A stretch of 64,000 bases of DNA from Ferruginibacter sp. Its GTDB lineage: Bacteria > Bacteroidota > Bacteroidia > Chitinophagales > Chitinophagaceae. The notes under the pieces are model-generated. The model saw nothing but the letters and a program-made list of their open reading frames with translations, did no database searches and was not told where the DNA came from. The DNA is taken from NCBI GenBank assembly GCA_017983695.1, contig JAGOAX010000007.1:186001-250000 (forward strand). The letters are read 5' to 3'. This document shows positions 1-7,966 of this stretch, piece after piece; position 1 is the first letter of the stretch; each line of letters opens with the position of its first letter. The position numbers were made by a program, and so were the translations under genes.

Positions 1-209
1 ATCCATTTACCATCAAAACTAAAATAGGCCTCTGCATTATCGCCACCAAAAGTAAGCTGCTGCACATTGGCAAAATGTTTTTCGCCGGAGTAACGAATGG
101 TATCAGTATAAACAGTTGACGGTTTGTGGCTGTTAGTTTGTGGTTTAAACGAACTTACCACTATTGTTAAAACAAACAATACCGCAACAAACAAAAGCAT
201 TCTTTTCAT
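1..209 (-). CDS. PD40/TolB-like beta-propeller protein (partial, N-terminus only)
   Basis: Only the first 69 or so codons are inside the window; the gene runs off the left edge. The start is MKRMLLFVAVLFVLTIVVSS, a typical signal peptide, followed by a short linker and then HFANVQQLTFGGDNAEAYFS, which matches the opening strand of WD40-like PD40/TolB propeller repeats (QLTFGG...A..SPDGK-like). A secreted or periplasmic propeller is inferred, and the ligand or substrate is unknown. A minus-strand TAnnTTTG box at 229-236 supports the start. Codons just after the signal peptide are written in a 7-bp periodic pattern (ACAAACC-like) that resembles the intergenic heptad array near 1126-1188. Confidence 0.55.
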   Translation of the reverse strand, partial: MKRMLLFVAVLFVLTIVVSSFKPQTNSHKPSTVYTDTIRYSGEKHFANVQQLTFGGDNAEAYFSFDGKW

Positions 210-228
210 ATCTAAAATTTTAAGGTGG

Positions 229-236
229 CAAAGATA
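229..236 (-). promoter_or_regulatory. -7 promoter box for the PD40 gene
   Basis: On the minus strand this reads TATCTTTG, an exact match to the Bacteroidota primary-sigma -7 consensus TAnnTTTG. It lies 19 nt upstream of the ATG at 209, so the leader would be short. The divergent TPR gene has its own box at 294-301. Confidence 0.5.
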
Positions 237-266
237 AGTTTCCTCATTTTGCCAATTGTCAGAAAA

Positions 267-301
267 TTGTCAACCTGATTAAAATCAGTGGCGTAAATTT
301 G
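267..301 (+). promoter_or_regulatory. Promoter of the TPR lipoprotein gene (near-leaderless)
   Basis: A TTG (267-269) and an exact TAnnTTTG box, TAAATTTG (294-301), are separated by 24 nt, close to the -33/-7 layout known for Bacteroidota. The ATG at 307 begins only 5 nt after the -7 box, so the transcript would have essentially no leader if the start site is the usual 4-7 nt downstream. Confidence 0.5.
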
Positions 302-306
302 CATTT

Positions 307-1113
307 ATGACAACTATCATACGACAAACCCTTTTTGCAGCTGCCCTCCTGCTGTTTTTTGTTTCCTGTAATAATGAGCAACCAGTAACAAAGCAGGACA
401 ATACAATGCCTGCAAAGGAAAAAGAACTGAGAGATGCCATTGTTGCAAAGCCGGATTCGCTTTTACTTACCGAAAACCTTATACAATATTTCAGGGAGAA
501 TGGTAATTACGATATGGCTATTAAAGAAACAGACAATGCTATAAAAAAAGATACGGCCAATGCAAGGCTATGGGATATTAAAGGCACTTTACATTTTGAA
601 AACGGCGATACTACAAAAGGCGTGCTGGCAATGGAAAGATCAGTGGACTTTTTTCCCGAGCCTGCCAATATTATTATGCTGGGCAGCTGGTATGCACAAA
701 CAAAAAATGCCGAAGCGCTGGAAGTTGCCGATGCATTATTAGTAGGTAAAAAAGCCAATGCCGAAAAAGAAGCACTCTTTATTAAAGGTTTATATTACAG
801 CAATACCGGCGATAAAGATAAAGCCATTGCATTTTTTGATGATTGTTTAAAACTTGATTATACATTTATGTTTGCCTACATGGAAAAAGCAATACTGATG
901 TACAACAGTGGTAAATATGAAGAAGCGATAAATATTTTGAATAAAGCAGTTACCCTGCAAAACAATTTTGATGAAGGCTATTACTGGCTGGGCAAGTGTT
1001 ACGAAAAATTAAAGAAGACAGATGCCGCTATTGAAAGTTATAAAACAGCGTTACTGTATAATGCCGATTATGCCGAGGCAAAAGATGCATTGGGAAAGCT
1101 GGGTGTGAAATAG
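307..1113 (+). CDS. TPR-repeat lipoprotein
   Basis: A 268-residue protein. It begins with a lipoprotein signal whose lipobox ends FVSC at residue 21, followed by NNEQ. The rest is tetratricopeptide repeats, clearest at the C-terminus (GDKDKAIAFFDDCLKLDY, GKYEEAINILNKAVTLQNNF, KKTDAAIESYKTALLYNADY). TPR lipoproteins act as protein-protein scaffolds in the periplasm or on the inner face of the outer membrane; the partner cannot be inferred. It is a single gene facing rpe across a repeat-filled gap. Assignment to the TPR family is secure; its role is unknown. Confidence 0.85.
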   Translation: MTTIIRQTLFAAALLLFFVSCNNEQPVTKQDNTMPAKEKELRDAIVAKPDSLLLTENLIQYFRENGNYDMAIKETDNAIKKDTANARLWDIKGTLHFENGDTTKGVLAMERSVDFFPEPANIIMLGSWYAQTKNAEALEVADALLVGKKANAEKEALFIKGLYYSNTGDKDKAIAFFDDCLKLDYTFMFAYMEKAILMYNSGKYEEAINILNKAVTLQNNFDEGYYWLGKCYEKLKKTDAAIESYKTALLYNADYAEAKDALGKLGVK

Positions 1114-1125
1114 TTCTCTGTTTAT

Positions 1126-1188
1126 GGTTTGTGGTTTGTAGTTTTTGGTTTGTGGTTTGTAGTTTTTGGTTTGTGGTTTATAGTTACC
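1126..1188 (+). repeat. Degenerate heptad array (GGTTTGT family)
   Basis: Nine consecutive 7-bp units with no gaps: GGTTTGT, GGTTTGT, AGTTTTT, GGTTTGT, GGTTTGT, AGTTTTT, GGTTTGT, GGTTTAT, AGTTACC. There is also a 21-bp higher-order period. Five units contain TTTG, the -33 element of Bacteroidota promoters, so the array is a ladder of possible -33 boxes upstream of the rpe -7 box. Confidence 0.85.
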
Positions 1189-1205
1189 GGTTTTATATAA
1201 CTTTG
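1170..1205 (+). promoter_or_regulatory. Putative rpe promoter
   Basis: TTTG (1170-1173, supplied by the last GGTTTGT unit) and TAACTTTG (1198-1205, an exact TAnnTTTG) are 24 nt apart, the same spacing seen at 269/294 and 22514/22539. Transcription would start about at 1210, so the downstream AATTCAT array would form nearly the whole 5' leader. Confidence 0.45.
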
Positions 1206-1207
1206 CG

Positions 1208-1303
1208 AATTCATAATTCATAATTCATAATTCATAATTCATAATTCATAATTCATAATTCATAATTCATAATTCATAATTCATAATTCATAATTCATAA
1301 TTC
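1208..1303 (+). repeat. Perfect AATTCAT tandem array, about 13.7 copies
   Basis: A 96-bp run of the exact heptamer AATTCAT repeated without interruption, ending 2 nt before the rpe ATG. Perfect identity implies recent or ongoing slippage. The unit carries TAA in every reading frame of the array, so it cannot encode an N-terminal extension. Confidence 0.97.
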
Positions 1304-1305
1304 TA

Positions 1306-1953
1306 ATGCCCATCATCGCCCCATCATTATTAGCTGCCGACTTTTATAACCTGCAAGCCGAATGTAAAATGCTTAATGAAAGCCAGGCAGACTGGTATCA
1401 TTTGGATGTGATGGATGGCCGCTTTGTACCCAATATCAGTTTTGGGCCAATGTTGATTGAAGTATTCAGAAAAAATACCACCAAGATCTGCGATGTGCAT
1501 TTAATGATTGAAGAGCCGGGCAATTATGCCGAAGCTTTTAAAAATGCCGGAGCCGATATCCTTACTGTACATATTGAAGCCTGTACGCATCTGCACCGCA
1601 ATATTCAGCAAATAAAAACTTTGGGGATGCAGGCTGGTGTAGCGCTTAATCCGCATACGCCGGTTGAAAGCTTAAAAGATATTTTAGCAGATATAGACCT
1701 GGTTTGTTTAATGAGTGTAAACCCGGGCTTTGGCGGGCAATCTTTTATCCCTTACACCCTTACCAAAATTAAACAGCTGCGTAAAATGATCGACGAACAA
1801 TCATTGAATGTAAAAATTGAAATAGATGGCGGCGTAACTGTTGCCAATGCAAAATCAATTATTGATGCAGGCGCACATGTACTGGTTGCAGGCAATACTG
1901 TTTTTAAATCGGCCGACCCTAAAGCAACCATCGCACAGTTAAAAGCTATTTAG
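1306..1953 (+). CDS. rpe: Ribulose-phosphate 3-epimerase
   Basis: A 215-residue TIM barrel of the ribulose-phosphate 3-epimerase family, which interconverts D-ribulose 5-phosphate and D-xylulose 5-phosphate in the cytosolic pentose phosphate pathway. Family landmarks are all present: IIAPSLLAADF at the N-terminus, HLDVMDGRFVPNISFG with the metal-binding His and Asp, CDVHLMIEEP, LMSVNPGFGGQSFIP, and the phosphate-binding end EIDGGV...GAHVLVAGNTVF. Length is normal for the family. The start at 1306 sits directly after the AATTCAT array, with no Shine-Dalgarno. Its last 8 bases overlap the convergent lipoprotein gene. Confidence 0.97.
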   Translation: MPIIAPSLLAADFYNLQAECKMLNESQADWYHLDVMDGRFVPNISFGPMLIEVFRKNTTKICDVHLMIEEPGNYAEAFKNAGADILTVHIEACTHLHRNIQQIKTLGMQAGVALNPHTPVESLKDILADIDLVCLMSVNPGFGGQSFIPYTLTKIKQLRKMIDEQSLNVKIEIDGGVTVANAKSIIDAGAHVLVAGNTVFKSADPKATIAQLKAI

Positions 1954-2821
1954 CAGCCTTCAGGGTATCGTAGATCTGTTTAATTACATCAGCATCCATT
2001 TTTACCCAGTTGGGTTCTTCCTTATTCCATTTATATTTTTTGGTAATGATGTTTTCCAGCATTACCTGCGCTTTAAATGCCTGCTCTTTATTGTAAAAAC
2101 AATTCACCCATTTTTCTTCCAGCTTTTCTTTTCCTGTAACGGTAATGCCACCGGCATACCATTTAAAACAGGTAGGCAGGCCAATAAAAGAAATAGTGTT
2201 ACCAGCTCTTGCCACATTATCGTTTAAAAACTTACTGTAAAAAAGCACACACTGCAGGGCACGTAATTTTATAGCACTGTCGTTTTCTGCACGGGCAGGT
2301 TTTTTGCGCCATAAATTATTGGTGCTGTAAAACGGATCGTCAGTTACATTTTTTTGTACTTTACCATCGGCCTGGTACTCTGTTCTTTTTTTATCGGCGT
2401 TATTTATTAAAACCATACTCTTTGCACCAATGGCTGCAATTTTATATTGTGCGTTGCTGCCATCTGCATAAACAATAGTAATCGTTTTATTAGGTTCATC
2501 AAGTGTCCAGTTGCCAAAGCGTATGTTATCACGTGGGTTTTGCACTACGGTATTATCTGCAAAAAACGAAAAGCCACGGTAAGGCATTTCAAAACTGCTG
2601 CTGCCTCCCGAAAGTACAGCCTCCTGTGCATCTTCCTTATCCTCCCAGTTTTGGCTAAGCAGTGTTTTTATATCCGTAGCCTTACTGATATCGTTAAGCA
2701 TTGCAGATGTGGCTTCGGTTTCTTTTTCTGTTGCTGTAGTTGCTTTCTCTTTAGTATTGCCATTGTTGCAGCCGGTAAGTATCAATACAGCAGCTATAGT
2801 TTTTATCAGTATGCCCTTCAT
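1946..2821 (-). CDS. Lipoprotein of unknown function
   Basis: A 291-residue protein with a clear lipoprotein signal, MKGILIKTIAAVLILTGCNN (cysteine at residue 18), followed by a Lys/Thr/Glu-rich linker to about residue 40. The middle (about 50-150) reads like a small beta-barrel domain: RGFSFFADNTVVQNPRDNIRFGNWTL and ITIVYADGSNAQYKIAAI resemble the DUF4923/lipocalin-like pattern found in Bacteroidota lipoproteins. The C-terminal half is alpha-helical with no recognised motif. It overlaps the rpe stop by 8 bp, tail to tail. A membrane-anchored periplasmic protein is inferred; I do not recognise a function. Confidence 0.7.
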   Translation of the reverse strand: MKGILIKTIAAVLILTGCNNGNTKEKATTATEKETEATSAMLNDISKATDIKTLLSQNWEDKEDAQEAVLSGGSSSFEMPYRGFSFFADNTVVQNPRDNIRFGNWTLDEPNKTITIVYADGSNAQYKIAAIGAKSMVLINNADKKRTEYQADGKVQKNVTDDPFYSTNNLWRKKPARAENDSAIKLRALQCVLFYSKFLNDNVARAGNTISFIGLPTCFKWYAGGITVTGKEKLEEKWVNCFYNKEQAFKAQVMLENIITKKYKWNKEEPNWVKMDADVIKQIYDTLKAAK

Positions 2822-2907
2822 AAATTTATTTTTTCAAAAATATTAATAAGAACCAAGAATATGACAACACACTGTTAAAAAAAGAATAAAATATTTACCT
2901 TCATTGT

Positions 2908-5409
2908 ATGAGAGTATTCCTGGCACTGGTAACCACCCTGTTTTTTTTAACCGCTACAGCCCAAAAGAAAACTGCATTGGTATCAGGCAGGGTAATTGAC
3001 GACAATGAAAATCCTTTACAAAAAGTATCTGTAGTTATACTGGGCAAATCAACAGGCACCATTACCAGCGACAGCGGATCGTTTACCATAAAAGTACCAG
3101 CCGGTAAAGCTTTTGCACTTATATTTTCTTACGCCGGTTATAAAGATGTACAAAAGAATTTTTATTTAAGCGATGGCGAAGCAGAAACTACCATCATTAA
3201 AATGGAAAAAGACGGCAAGGTTTTAGAAACCATTACTGTAACCGACGATAACCAAAGAACACAAACCGGCCTCATTAAAATAAATCCTAAAACTGCACTT
3301 ACTTTACCCAGCACCATTGGCGGTGTGGAAGGCCTGATAAAAATACTGGTGGGCAGCAATAACGAACTTACATCGCAGTACAGTGTACGTGGCGGTAATT
3401 ACGATGAGAATTTAATGTACATCAACGATTTTGAAATATTCCGCCCCTACCTGGTACGCAGCGGCCAGCAGGAAGGATTAAGTTTCATTAATCCAGAGTT
3501 GGCAAAAAATGTAAGTTTTTACAATGGCGGTTTCCAGGCAAAGTATGGCGATAAGATGAGCAGCGTGCTGGACATTCAGTATAAAAAACCAAAAGCATTT
3601 GGTGGCACCGTGTATGTAAGTTTATTAGAACAGGGTGTACACCTGGAAGGTGCCAGCAAAAAAGGAAACGTTACTTATTTACTCGGCATACGTAACAAAA
3701 GCAACAGAAATTTATTGAGCAGCCAGGAAACCGTAGGCGCTTATATTCCTGCTTCATCTGATGTGCAGGCATTTGTTACTTATAAGGTTAGCGAAAAACT
3801 GCAGCTGGAGTTTTTAGGTAATTACTCTGTTTCAAAATTTACATTGTATCCGCAGTCGGCACAAAAAACCACTTCAGTTTTTTCGCCATTGTTTACTGCC
3901 AACCTTGGCTTGGATATTTATTTTGAAGGCAAGGAACAGGATGGTTACAAAACCAGCCTGCTAGGATTAAGCATGCTGTACAATCCCACAAAAAAATTAA
4001 AACTAAAGTGGATGCTGAGCCGCTTCAGCAATAAAGAAAATGAAAATTTTGATATTGCAGGCGCCTACCTTTTTGGCGACAGGGATTTTGACAAAAGCAG
4101 CAGCAGCTTCGGGCAGATAATAAATCCTTTGGGTGCAGGCTATTACCAAAACTATGGCCGCAATACTTTAGATATTGCCGTGTACAATGCCAGCCTTAAA
4201 GGCAGTATCGACAAAGGCAAACACTTTATTCAATTCGGCAACAGCATCGAGCAAACCAATATCAACGATAAATTAAACGAATGGGAATACCAGGACAGTG
4301 CCGGTTATTCACTGCCGCATAACCCTGCCAACCTTAATTTATTTAAAGTATTAAAATCAACTGCCGATCTGTCTATTCAAAAATTCAGTGGTTATGTGCA
4401 GGATAATATACGCCTGGGCAATACCACAAAAGATATTACGCTGCAGGCCGGCATCCGTTACAATTACAATTCGCTTAACAAAGAATTTTTAGTAAGCCCC
4501 CGCATGCAGTTAAGTTTTAAACCGCAATGGAAAAAAGATGTGGTATTAAAATTTGCAGCAGGCGCTTATAACCAGCCACCGTTTTACAGGGAGCTGCGTA
4601 AATACGACGGCACATTAAACACTGCCGTTAAAGCACAAAAAAGTTACCAGTTTGTTGCCGGTATGGATTATAATTTTAAAGGCCCCCAGTCGAGGCCATT
4701 CCGCATAACAACCGAAGCGTATTACAAAAGCTTACGTGATGTTGATGTGTATGATATTGACAATGTAAAGATCCGCTATGCCGGAAACAATAATGCCAAA
4801 GCTTATGCCACCGGTATTGAGGCCAGGTTATTTGGCGAGCTGGTTAAAGATGCAGAAAGCTGGTTGAGCATTGGTTTTATGCGTACCAGAGAAGATTTGA
4901 AAAACGATTTTTATTACCAGTATAAAAATGCCGCAGGCGAAATAATTACTGCACAAAGTACCGACCAGGTGGTTAAAGACAGTATGCAAACCGAAGTGGG
5001 TTTTGTACGCCGCCCTACCGACCGTTTAATAACTGTGGGTTTATACCTGGAAGATTATTTACCCACCAACAAAAATTTTAAAGTGCATTTAAACATGTTG
5101 TACGGCAGCAACATGAGCCATAATATACCCAACAGCGTACGCTACCGCAACGGCCTTATTATTGATCCGTATATAAGAATTGATATGGGTTTTAGTGCAC
5201 AGCTCCTCAGCGAAAAACAGGCCCGCCGCAGCCACAGCCCTTTTAAAGATTTTGAAAACATCTGGGCAAGTTTTGAAGTTTTTAATTTAATTGACCGGCC
5301 CAACACCATCAGTTACCAGCTGATAAAAGATTTTGCCAACAACGTGTACAGCATCCCCAACCGCTTAACACCAAGGCTGGTAAATTTTAAAGTTGTGGCG
5401 AGGTTTTAG
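2908..5409 (+). CDS. TonB-dependent receptor with carboxypeptidase-regulatory domain
   Basis: An 833-residue outer-membrane protein. Signal peptide MRVFLALVTTLFFLTATAQ. A CarboxypepD_reg-like Ig fold spans about 22-105 (VSGRVIDDNENPLQKVSVVI, GTITSDSGSFTIKVPAG). The plug domain spans about 125-225 (VEGLIKILVGSNNELTSQYS, VRGGNYDENLMYINDFEIFRP), and the rest is a beta-barrel ending in an aromatic residue (VNFKVVARF). TonB-dependent receptors import large or scarce ligands across the outer membrane using TonB/ExbBD energy. No SusD-like lipoprotein follows, so it is probably not a glycan SusC; the substrate is unknown. Transcribed alone. Confidence 0.88.
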   Translation: MRVFLALVTTLFFLTATAQKKTALVSGRVIDDNENPLQKVSVVILGKSTGTITSDSGSFTIKVPAGKAFALIFSYAGYKDVQKNFYLSDGEAETTIIKMEKDGKVLETITVTDDNQRTQTGLIKINPKTALTLPSTIGGVEGLIKILVGSNNELTSQYSVRGGNYDENLMYINDFEIFRPYLVRSGQQEGLSFINPELAKNVSFYNGGFQAKYGDKMSSVLDIQYKKPKAFGGTVYVSLLEQGVHLEGASKKGNVTYLLGIRNKSNRNLLSSQETVGAYIPASSDVQAFVTYKVSEKLQLEFLGNYSVSKFTLYPQSAQKTTSVFSPLFTANLGLDIYFEGKEQDGYKTSLLGLSMLYNPTKKLKLKWMLSRFSNKENENFDIAGAYLFGDRDFDKSSSSFGQIINPLGAGYYQNYGRNTLDIAVYNASLKGSIDKGKHFIQFGNSIEQTNINDKLNEWEYQDSAGYSLPHNPANLNLFKVLKSTADLSIQKFSGYVQDNIRLGNTTKDITLQAGIRYNYNSLNKEFLVSPRMQLSFKPQWKKDVVLKFAAGAYNQPPFYRELRKYDGTLNTAVKAQKSYQFVAGMDYNFKGPQSRPFRITTEAYYKSLRDVDVYDIDNVKIRYAGNNNAKAYATGIEARLFGELVKDAESWLSIGFMRTREDLKNDFYYQYKNAAGEIITAQSTDQVVKDSMQTEVGFVRRPTDRLITVGLYLEDYLPTNKNFKVHLNMLYGSNMSHNIPNSVRYRNGLIIDPYIRIDMGFSAQLLSEKQARRSHSPFKDFENIWASFEVFNLIDRPNTISYQLIKDFANNVYSIPNRLTPRLVNFKVVARF

Positions 5410-5487
5410 AGTTTTTGAATATTCGAAGTTTGTGCGTAGATTTAAATGTTGACAGCAAGTTTATTCGAAACTTTCTACTAATTCGAA

Positions 5488-5976
5488 ATGAAATTAAAAA
5501 CTTTCTTTTTATTATTTATACTCTGCTCAAATCAAAACTTATTTGGACAGAATTCAGAGTTGACAAAAACTAATTTACTTAAAGTTTTTAAGGCAAGTAT
5601 TTATCAAGATTCTAAAACTAAAATTCGGACAAACTCAAATCCTTGGATAGTTTGTAATAAAGACAGCGCATTCTATAAATCGGAAAGTATTCTCCTTTCA
5701 AACAACTCAGCATCATTATATCATTCAAACTGCTGTAACTTTATCAATTGGACATTTTATAAAGGCGATGCTTTTGTTTTAACTAAAGAGCAAACATGCA
5801 ATGAGCCATCAACTACTGACATTACAAAACCGGAAGATTGGTTTAAGGTTAAAGTTTCAAAGATTGGCCAAGATCTAATTCTAGAAACATTTAATCAAAA
5901 CAAGTCGATTAATAAATTCAAAGTTATTTTCATTAACCCAAACAGTCGATTAGTTAAACTTCAATACATTAAATAA
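5488..5976 (+). CDS. Secreted protein of unknown function
   Basis: A 162-residue protein with signal peptide MKLKTFFLLFILCSNQNLFG ahead of QNSELTK. The mature part is about 140 residues, mostly short beta strands with two Cys pairs (NCCNF and EQTCNEP). No family is recognised. Codon use is more AT-rich than the flanking receptor and phoH genes. Three copies of ATTCGAA (5421-5427, 5463-5469, 5481-5487) lie upstream, the last touching the ATG. It is the first gene of a run of small unrelated same-strand genes that looks accessory. Confidence 0.6.
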   Translation: MKLKTFFLLFILCSNQNLFGQNSELTKTNLLKVFKASIYQDSKTKIRTNSNPWIVCNKDSAFYKSESILLSNNSASLYHSNCCNFINWTFYKGDAFVLTKEQTCNEPSTTDITKPEDWFKVKVSKIGQDLILETFNQNKSINKFKVIFINPNSRLVKLQYIK

Positions 5977-6019
5977 ACCCTGCCCCCCCGCCGCAGGTGT
6001 TCCATCAATCCCTCATAAA

Positions 6020-6056
6020 CCAGCAGCAACAAACCGAATAAACAGCCGTCTGGTTT
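6020..6056 (+). repeat. Intergenic repeat copy A (cassette-spacer-like)
   Basis: A 37-nt segment starting CCAGCAGCAACAAACCG that matches 6742-6778 at about 28 of 37 positions by eye. Both copies lie 3' of a small ORF in the same orientation, 44 and 26 nt after the stop codons. The surrounding spacer is unusually C-rich (a run of seven Cs near 5980-5990). Confidence 0.5.
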
Positions 6057-6116
6057 CCGGCCAACGGCACAAAGAGTTCATTTTTTTAATACTCAAATGA
6101 ATTTGTATATTTAGTT

Positions 6117-6716
6117 ATGATTGACATTTCAATTATTAAAGAAAGCTATTCAAATATGCTGGACAACCAGCTTATCAATATCGCTACTCAAGATGGTCAT
6201 AACTTAAGCCTGGAAGCATTTAGTATACTAAAAAGTGAATTCCAAAAAAGGAATCTTGAATACTCTTTTATTGAATCTATAGAGCAACGGAAAATTCAAA
6301 TTCATCAGGAAGAAATTCAGAGAATAAAAGAAAGTTCAGATGAAAAATACACTGAGGCAATATGGAATTATATACTAACAAAAAAAGAAAACGAAGTTTC
6401 TGAAAAGGAAATTCTGGATGGATTACTTGAACGGGGCCTGGATGAGGATGGAGCTAAAAAGATGCTATCAGAGACTGAAGACAAAGTTACCAAACTTGTA
6501 AACCACTATGATACGCAGATGATTATTGGAGGTCTAATTTTTTTGCTGGGAGTATTTATAACTCTTGTAACATATTCGCAGGCAAAAATGAATGGCGGTA
6601 TGTATGTAGTTGCCTGGGGTGCAATATTATTTGGAGCATTGAGATTTTTCAAAGCCATTCCACAAAAGAATAAGAATAAAGTACTCTTAAATAAACTTTC
6701 ACTAAAGAGTGAGTAG
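6117..6716 (+). CDS. Membrane protein of unknown function
   Basis: A 199-residue protein. Residues 1-135 are soluble and strongly helical, rich in Glu, Lys and Gln (LERGLDEDGAKKMLSETEDK), and read like a degenerate helical repeat. Two transmembrane helices follow at about 138-155 (MIIGGLIFLLGVFITLV) and 163-177 (YVVAWGAILFGALRFF), then a basic cytoplasmic tail. There is no signal peptide. I do not recognise a family with certainty. It sits between the two copies of the 37-nt spacer repeat. Confidence 0.6.
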   Translation: MIDISIIKESYSNMLDNQLINIATQDGHNLSLEAFSILKSEFQKRNLEYSFIESIEQRKIQIHQEEIQRIKESSDEKYTEAIWNYILTKKENEVSEKEILDGLLERGLDEDGAKKMLSETEDKVTKLVNHYDTQMIIGGLIFLLGVFITLVTYSQAKMNGGMYVVAWGAILFGALRFFKAIPQKNKNKVLLNKLSLKSE

Positions 6717-6741
6717 TATTTACAAACAAATTTTGTGTTAG

Positions 6742-6778
6742 CCAGTAGCAACAAGCCAAATAGTCCGCCGCCTTGTAT
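6742..6778 (+). repeat. Intergenic repeat copy B (cassette-spacer-like)
   Basis: Second copy of the 37-nt element, starting CCAGTAGCAACAAGCC; see 6020-6056. It is preceded by GTGTTAG and followed within about 12 nt by a possible promoter for the nuclease gene. Confidence 0.5.
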
Positions 6779-6790
6779 AGGAAAATGTTT

Positions 6791-6798
6791 TACATTTG
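6791..6798 (+). promoter_or_regulatory. -7 box upstream of the YhcG-type nuclease gene
   Basis: TACATTTG is an exact TAnnTTTG match 58 nt before the ATG at 6857. No well-spaced -33 TTTG is seen (a TTG at 6773-6775 is too close). Confidence 0.3.
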
Positions 6799-6856
6799 AA
6801 ATTATTAAACTGAAAACATGCGAAGGCGAAAGATCATACCTTCAAACTTTTGATAA

Positions 6857-7927
6857 ATGGCTATAACGAAATCAAAATATAATGCCCTGCTAAAAGAAAT
6901 AAAGCAACTGGTAGAACAGGCAAGGCATAATGTTGTACGTAACATTAATACCGAACTGCTACTCACTTACTGGAATGTAGGCAAAATAATTGTTGCCAAA
7001 GAACATTCTGAACAATATGATGAAACTTCTGTGAGGAATATGCTGCTTGACATTTCAAAAGAGCTGACAAGGGATTTAGGAAAGGGATTCAGTCGCAGCC
7101 AACTTACTTATATGCGTTTATTCTTTTTGCGCTTCCCAATCTTCCAGTCCCCTGGAAAACCTGGTGTGACAGTGTCACACCAAAAAGGGAAATCCGCAAA
7201 AGCGGTTGGTCTGACAGTGTTAAACCAATTAAGCTGGTCACATTACTATGAATTATTGAAATGCAATGACGAAATGGAAATTGGTTTTTACCAACAGAGT
7301 GCTATTAATGAAAATTGGTCTGTAAGGGAATTGCGCCGTCAAATGGACACAGCTTTGTTTGAACGTATTGCACTAAGCAAAAATGCTAAAGGTGTAAAGA
7401 AGCTGGCTTCAAAAGGACAGGTTATTGAAAGTAGTAATGATATTGTCAAAGATCCTTATGTACTGGAGTTTCTTAACATCCCCGAACATTACAGTTACAC
7501 AGAGAAACACCTGGAACAGAAAATTATTGACAACCTTCAAAAATTTATACTTGAATTAGGCAAAGGATTTGCCTTTATTGCAAGACAGTTTCGTATTACG
7601 CTCAACAACAAACATTACTGGGTCGATCTTGTTTTCTATCACCGGATATTAAAATGCTTTGTGTTAATTGACCTGAAAATAAAAGCAGTAGAACATAATG
7701 ACATCGGACAGATGAACCTTTACCTAAACTACTTTGAAACAGAACAAAATACAGAAGGCGACAATCAACCTATCGGTATCATACTTTCAAAGTATAAAGA
7801 CGATGTAACAGTGGAATATGCCATCAGGGGAATAACTAATAAAATTTTAGTTTCAAAGTATCAGCTATATCTGCCGGACAAAAAATTATTGAAAAAGAAA
7901 GTAAAGGAATTGTTAGATAAAAAATAA
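6857..7927 (+). CDS. PDDEXK nuclease domain-containing protein (YhcG/DUF1016 family)
   Basis: A 356-residue protein of the YhcG family. The N-terminal DUF1016 helical domain has YNALLKEIKQLVEQARHNVV, LLTYWNVGKIIV, GFSRSQLTYMRLFFLRFP and LSWSHYYELLK. The C-terminal part is a PD-(D/E)XK nuclease fold with EHYSYTEKHLEQKIIDNLQK, KHYWVDLVFYHRILKCFVLIDLK (the D...D-x-K core) and QMNLYLNYFE. The family is widespread in accessory regions, often near restriction-modification or mobile genes; its biological role is uncertain. Here no methylase or specificity gene is adjacent. Relative to the usual spacing between FLRFP and LSWSHY, residues about 99-123 contain an extra segment that carries a DNA palindrome and its decayed copy (7163-7226). 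Confidence 0.88.
   Translation: MAITKSKYNALLKEIKQLVEQARHNVVRNINTELLLTYWNVGKIIVAKEHSEQYDETSVRNMLLDISKELTRDLGKGFSRSQLTYMRLFFLRFPIFQSPGKPGVTVSHQKGKSAKAVGLTVLNQLSWSHYYELLKCNDEMEIGFYQQSAINENWSVRELRRQMDTALFERIALSKNAKGVKKLASKGQVIESSNDIVKDPYVLEFLNIPEHYSYTEKHLEQKIIDNLQKFILELGKGFAFIARQFRITLNNKHYWVDLVFYHRILKCFVLIDLKIKAVEHNDIGQMNLYLNYFETEQNTEGDNQPIGIILSKYKDDVTVEYAIRGITNKILVSKYQLYLPDKKLLKKKVKELLDKK
7163..7226 (+). repeat. Intragenic 45-bp duplication with a palindrome in the nuclease gene
   Basis: GGTGTGACAGTGTCACACC (7163-7181) is a perfect 9+1+9 palindrome. A degenerate copy, GGTCTGACAGTGTTAAACC, begins exactly 45 nt later at 7208. The shift is a multiple of three, so the frame is kept and the protein shows GVTVSHQ and GLTVLNQ 15 residues apart. 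A small CCGC/GCGG hairpin lies between them (7193-7205). Confidence 0.75.
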
Positions 7928-7966
7928 CCGTTGCACAGGCCCGCACTCCAATTCATACAGCCAGAA

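Noticed and set aside
1208..1303. CRISPR array
   Set aside because: The AATTCAT units are contiguous, 7 bp long and have no spacers; no cas genes are present.
2908..5409. SusC-type glycan importer
   Set aside because: No SusD-like lipoprotein follows and no glycan enzymes are adjacent, so it is called only a TonB-dependent receptor.
5977..6116. Integron attC site
   Set aside because: No RYYYAAC/GTTRRRY core pair and no integrase gene; the shared 37-nt spacer is reported instead as an undefined repeat.
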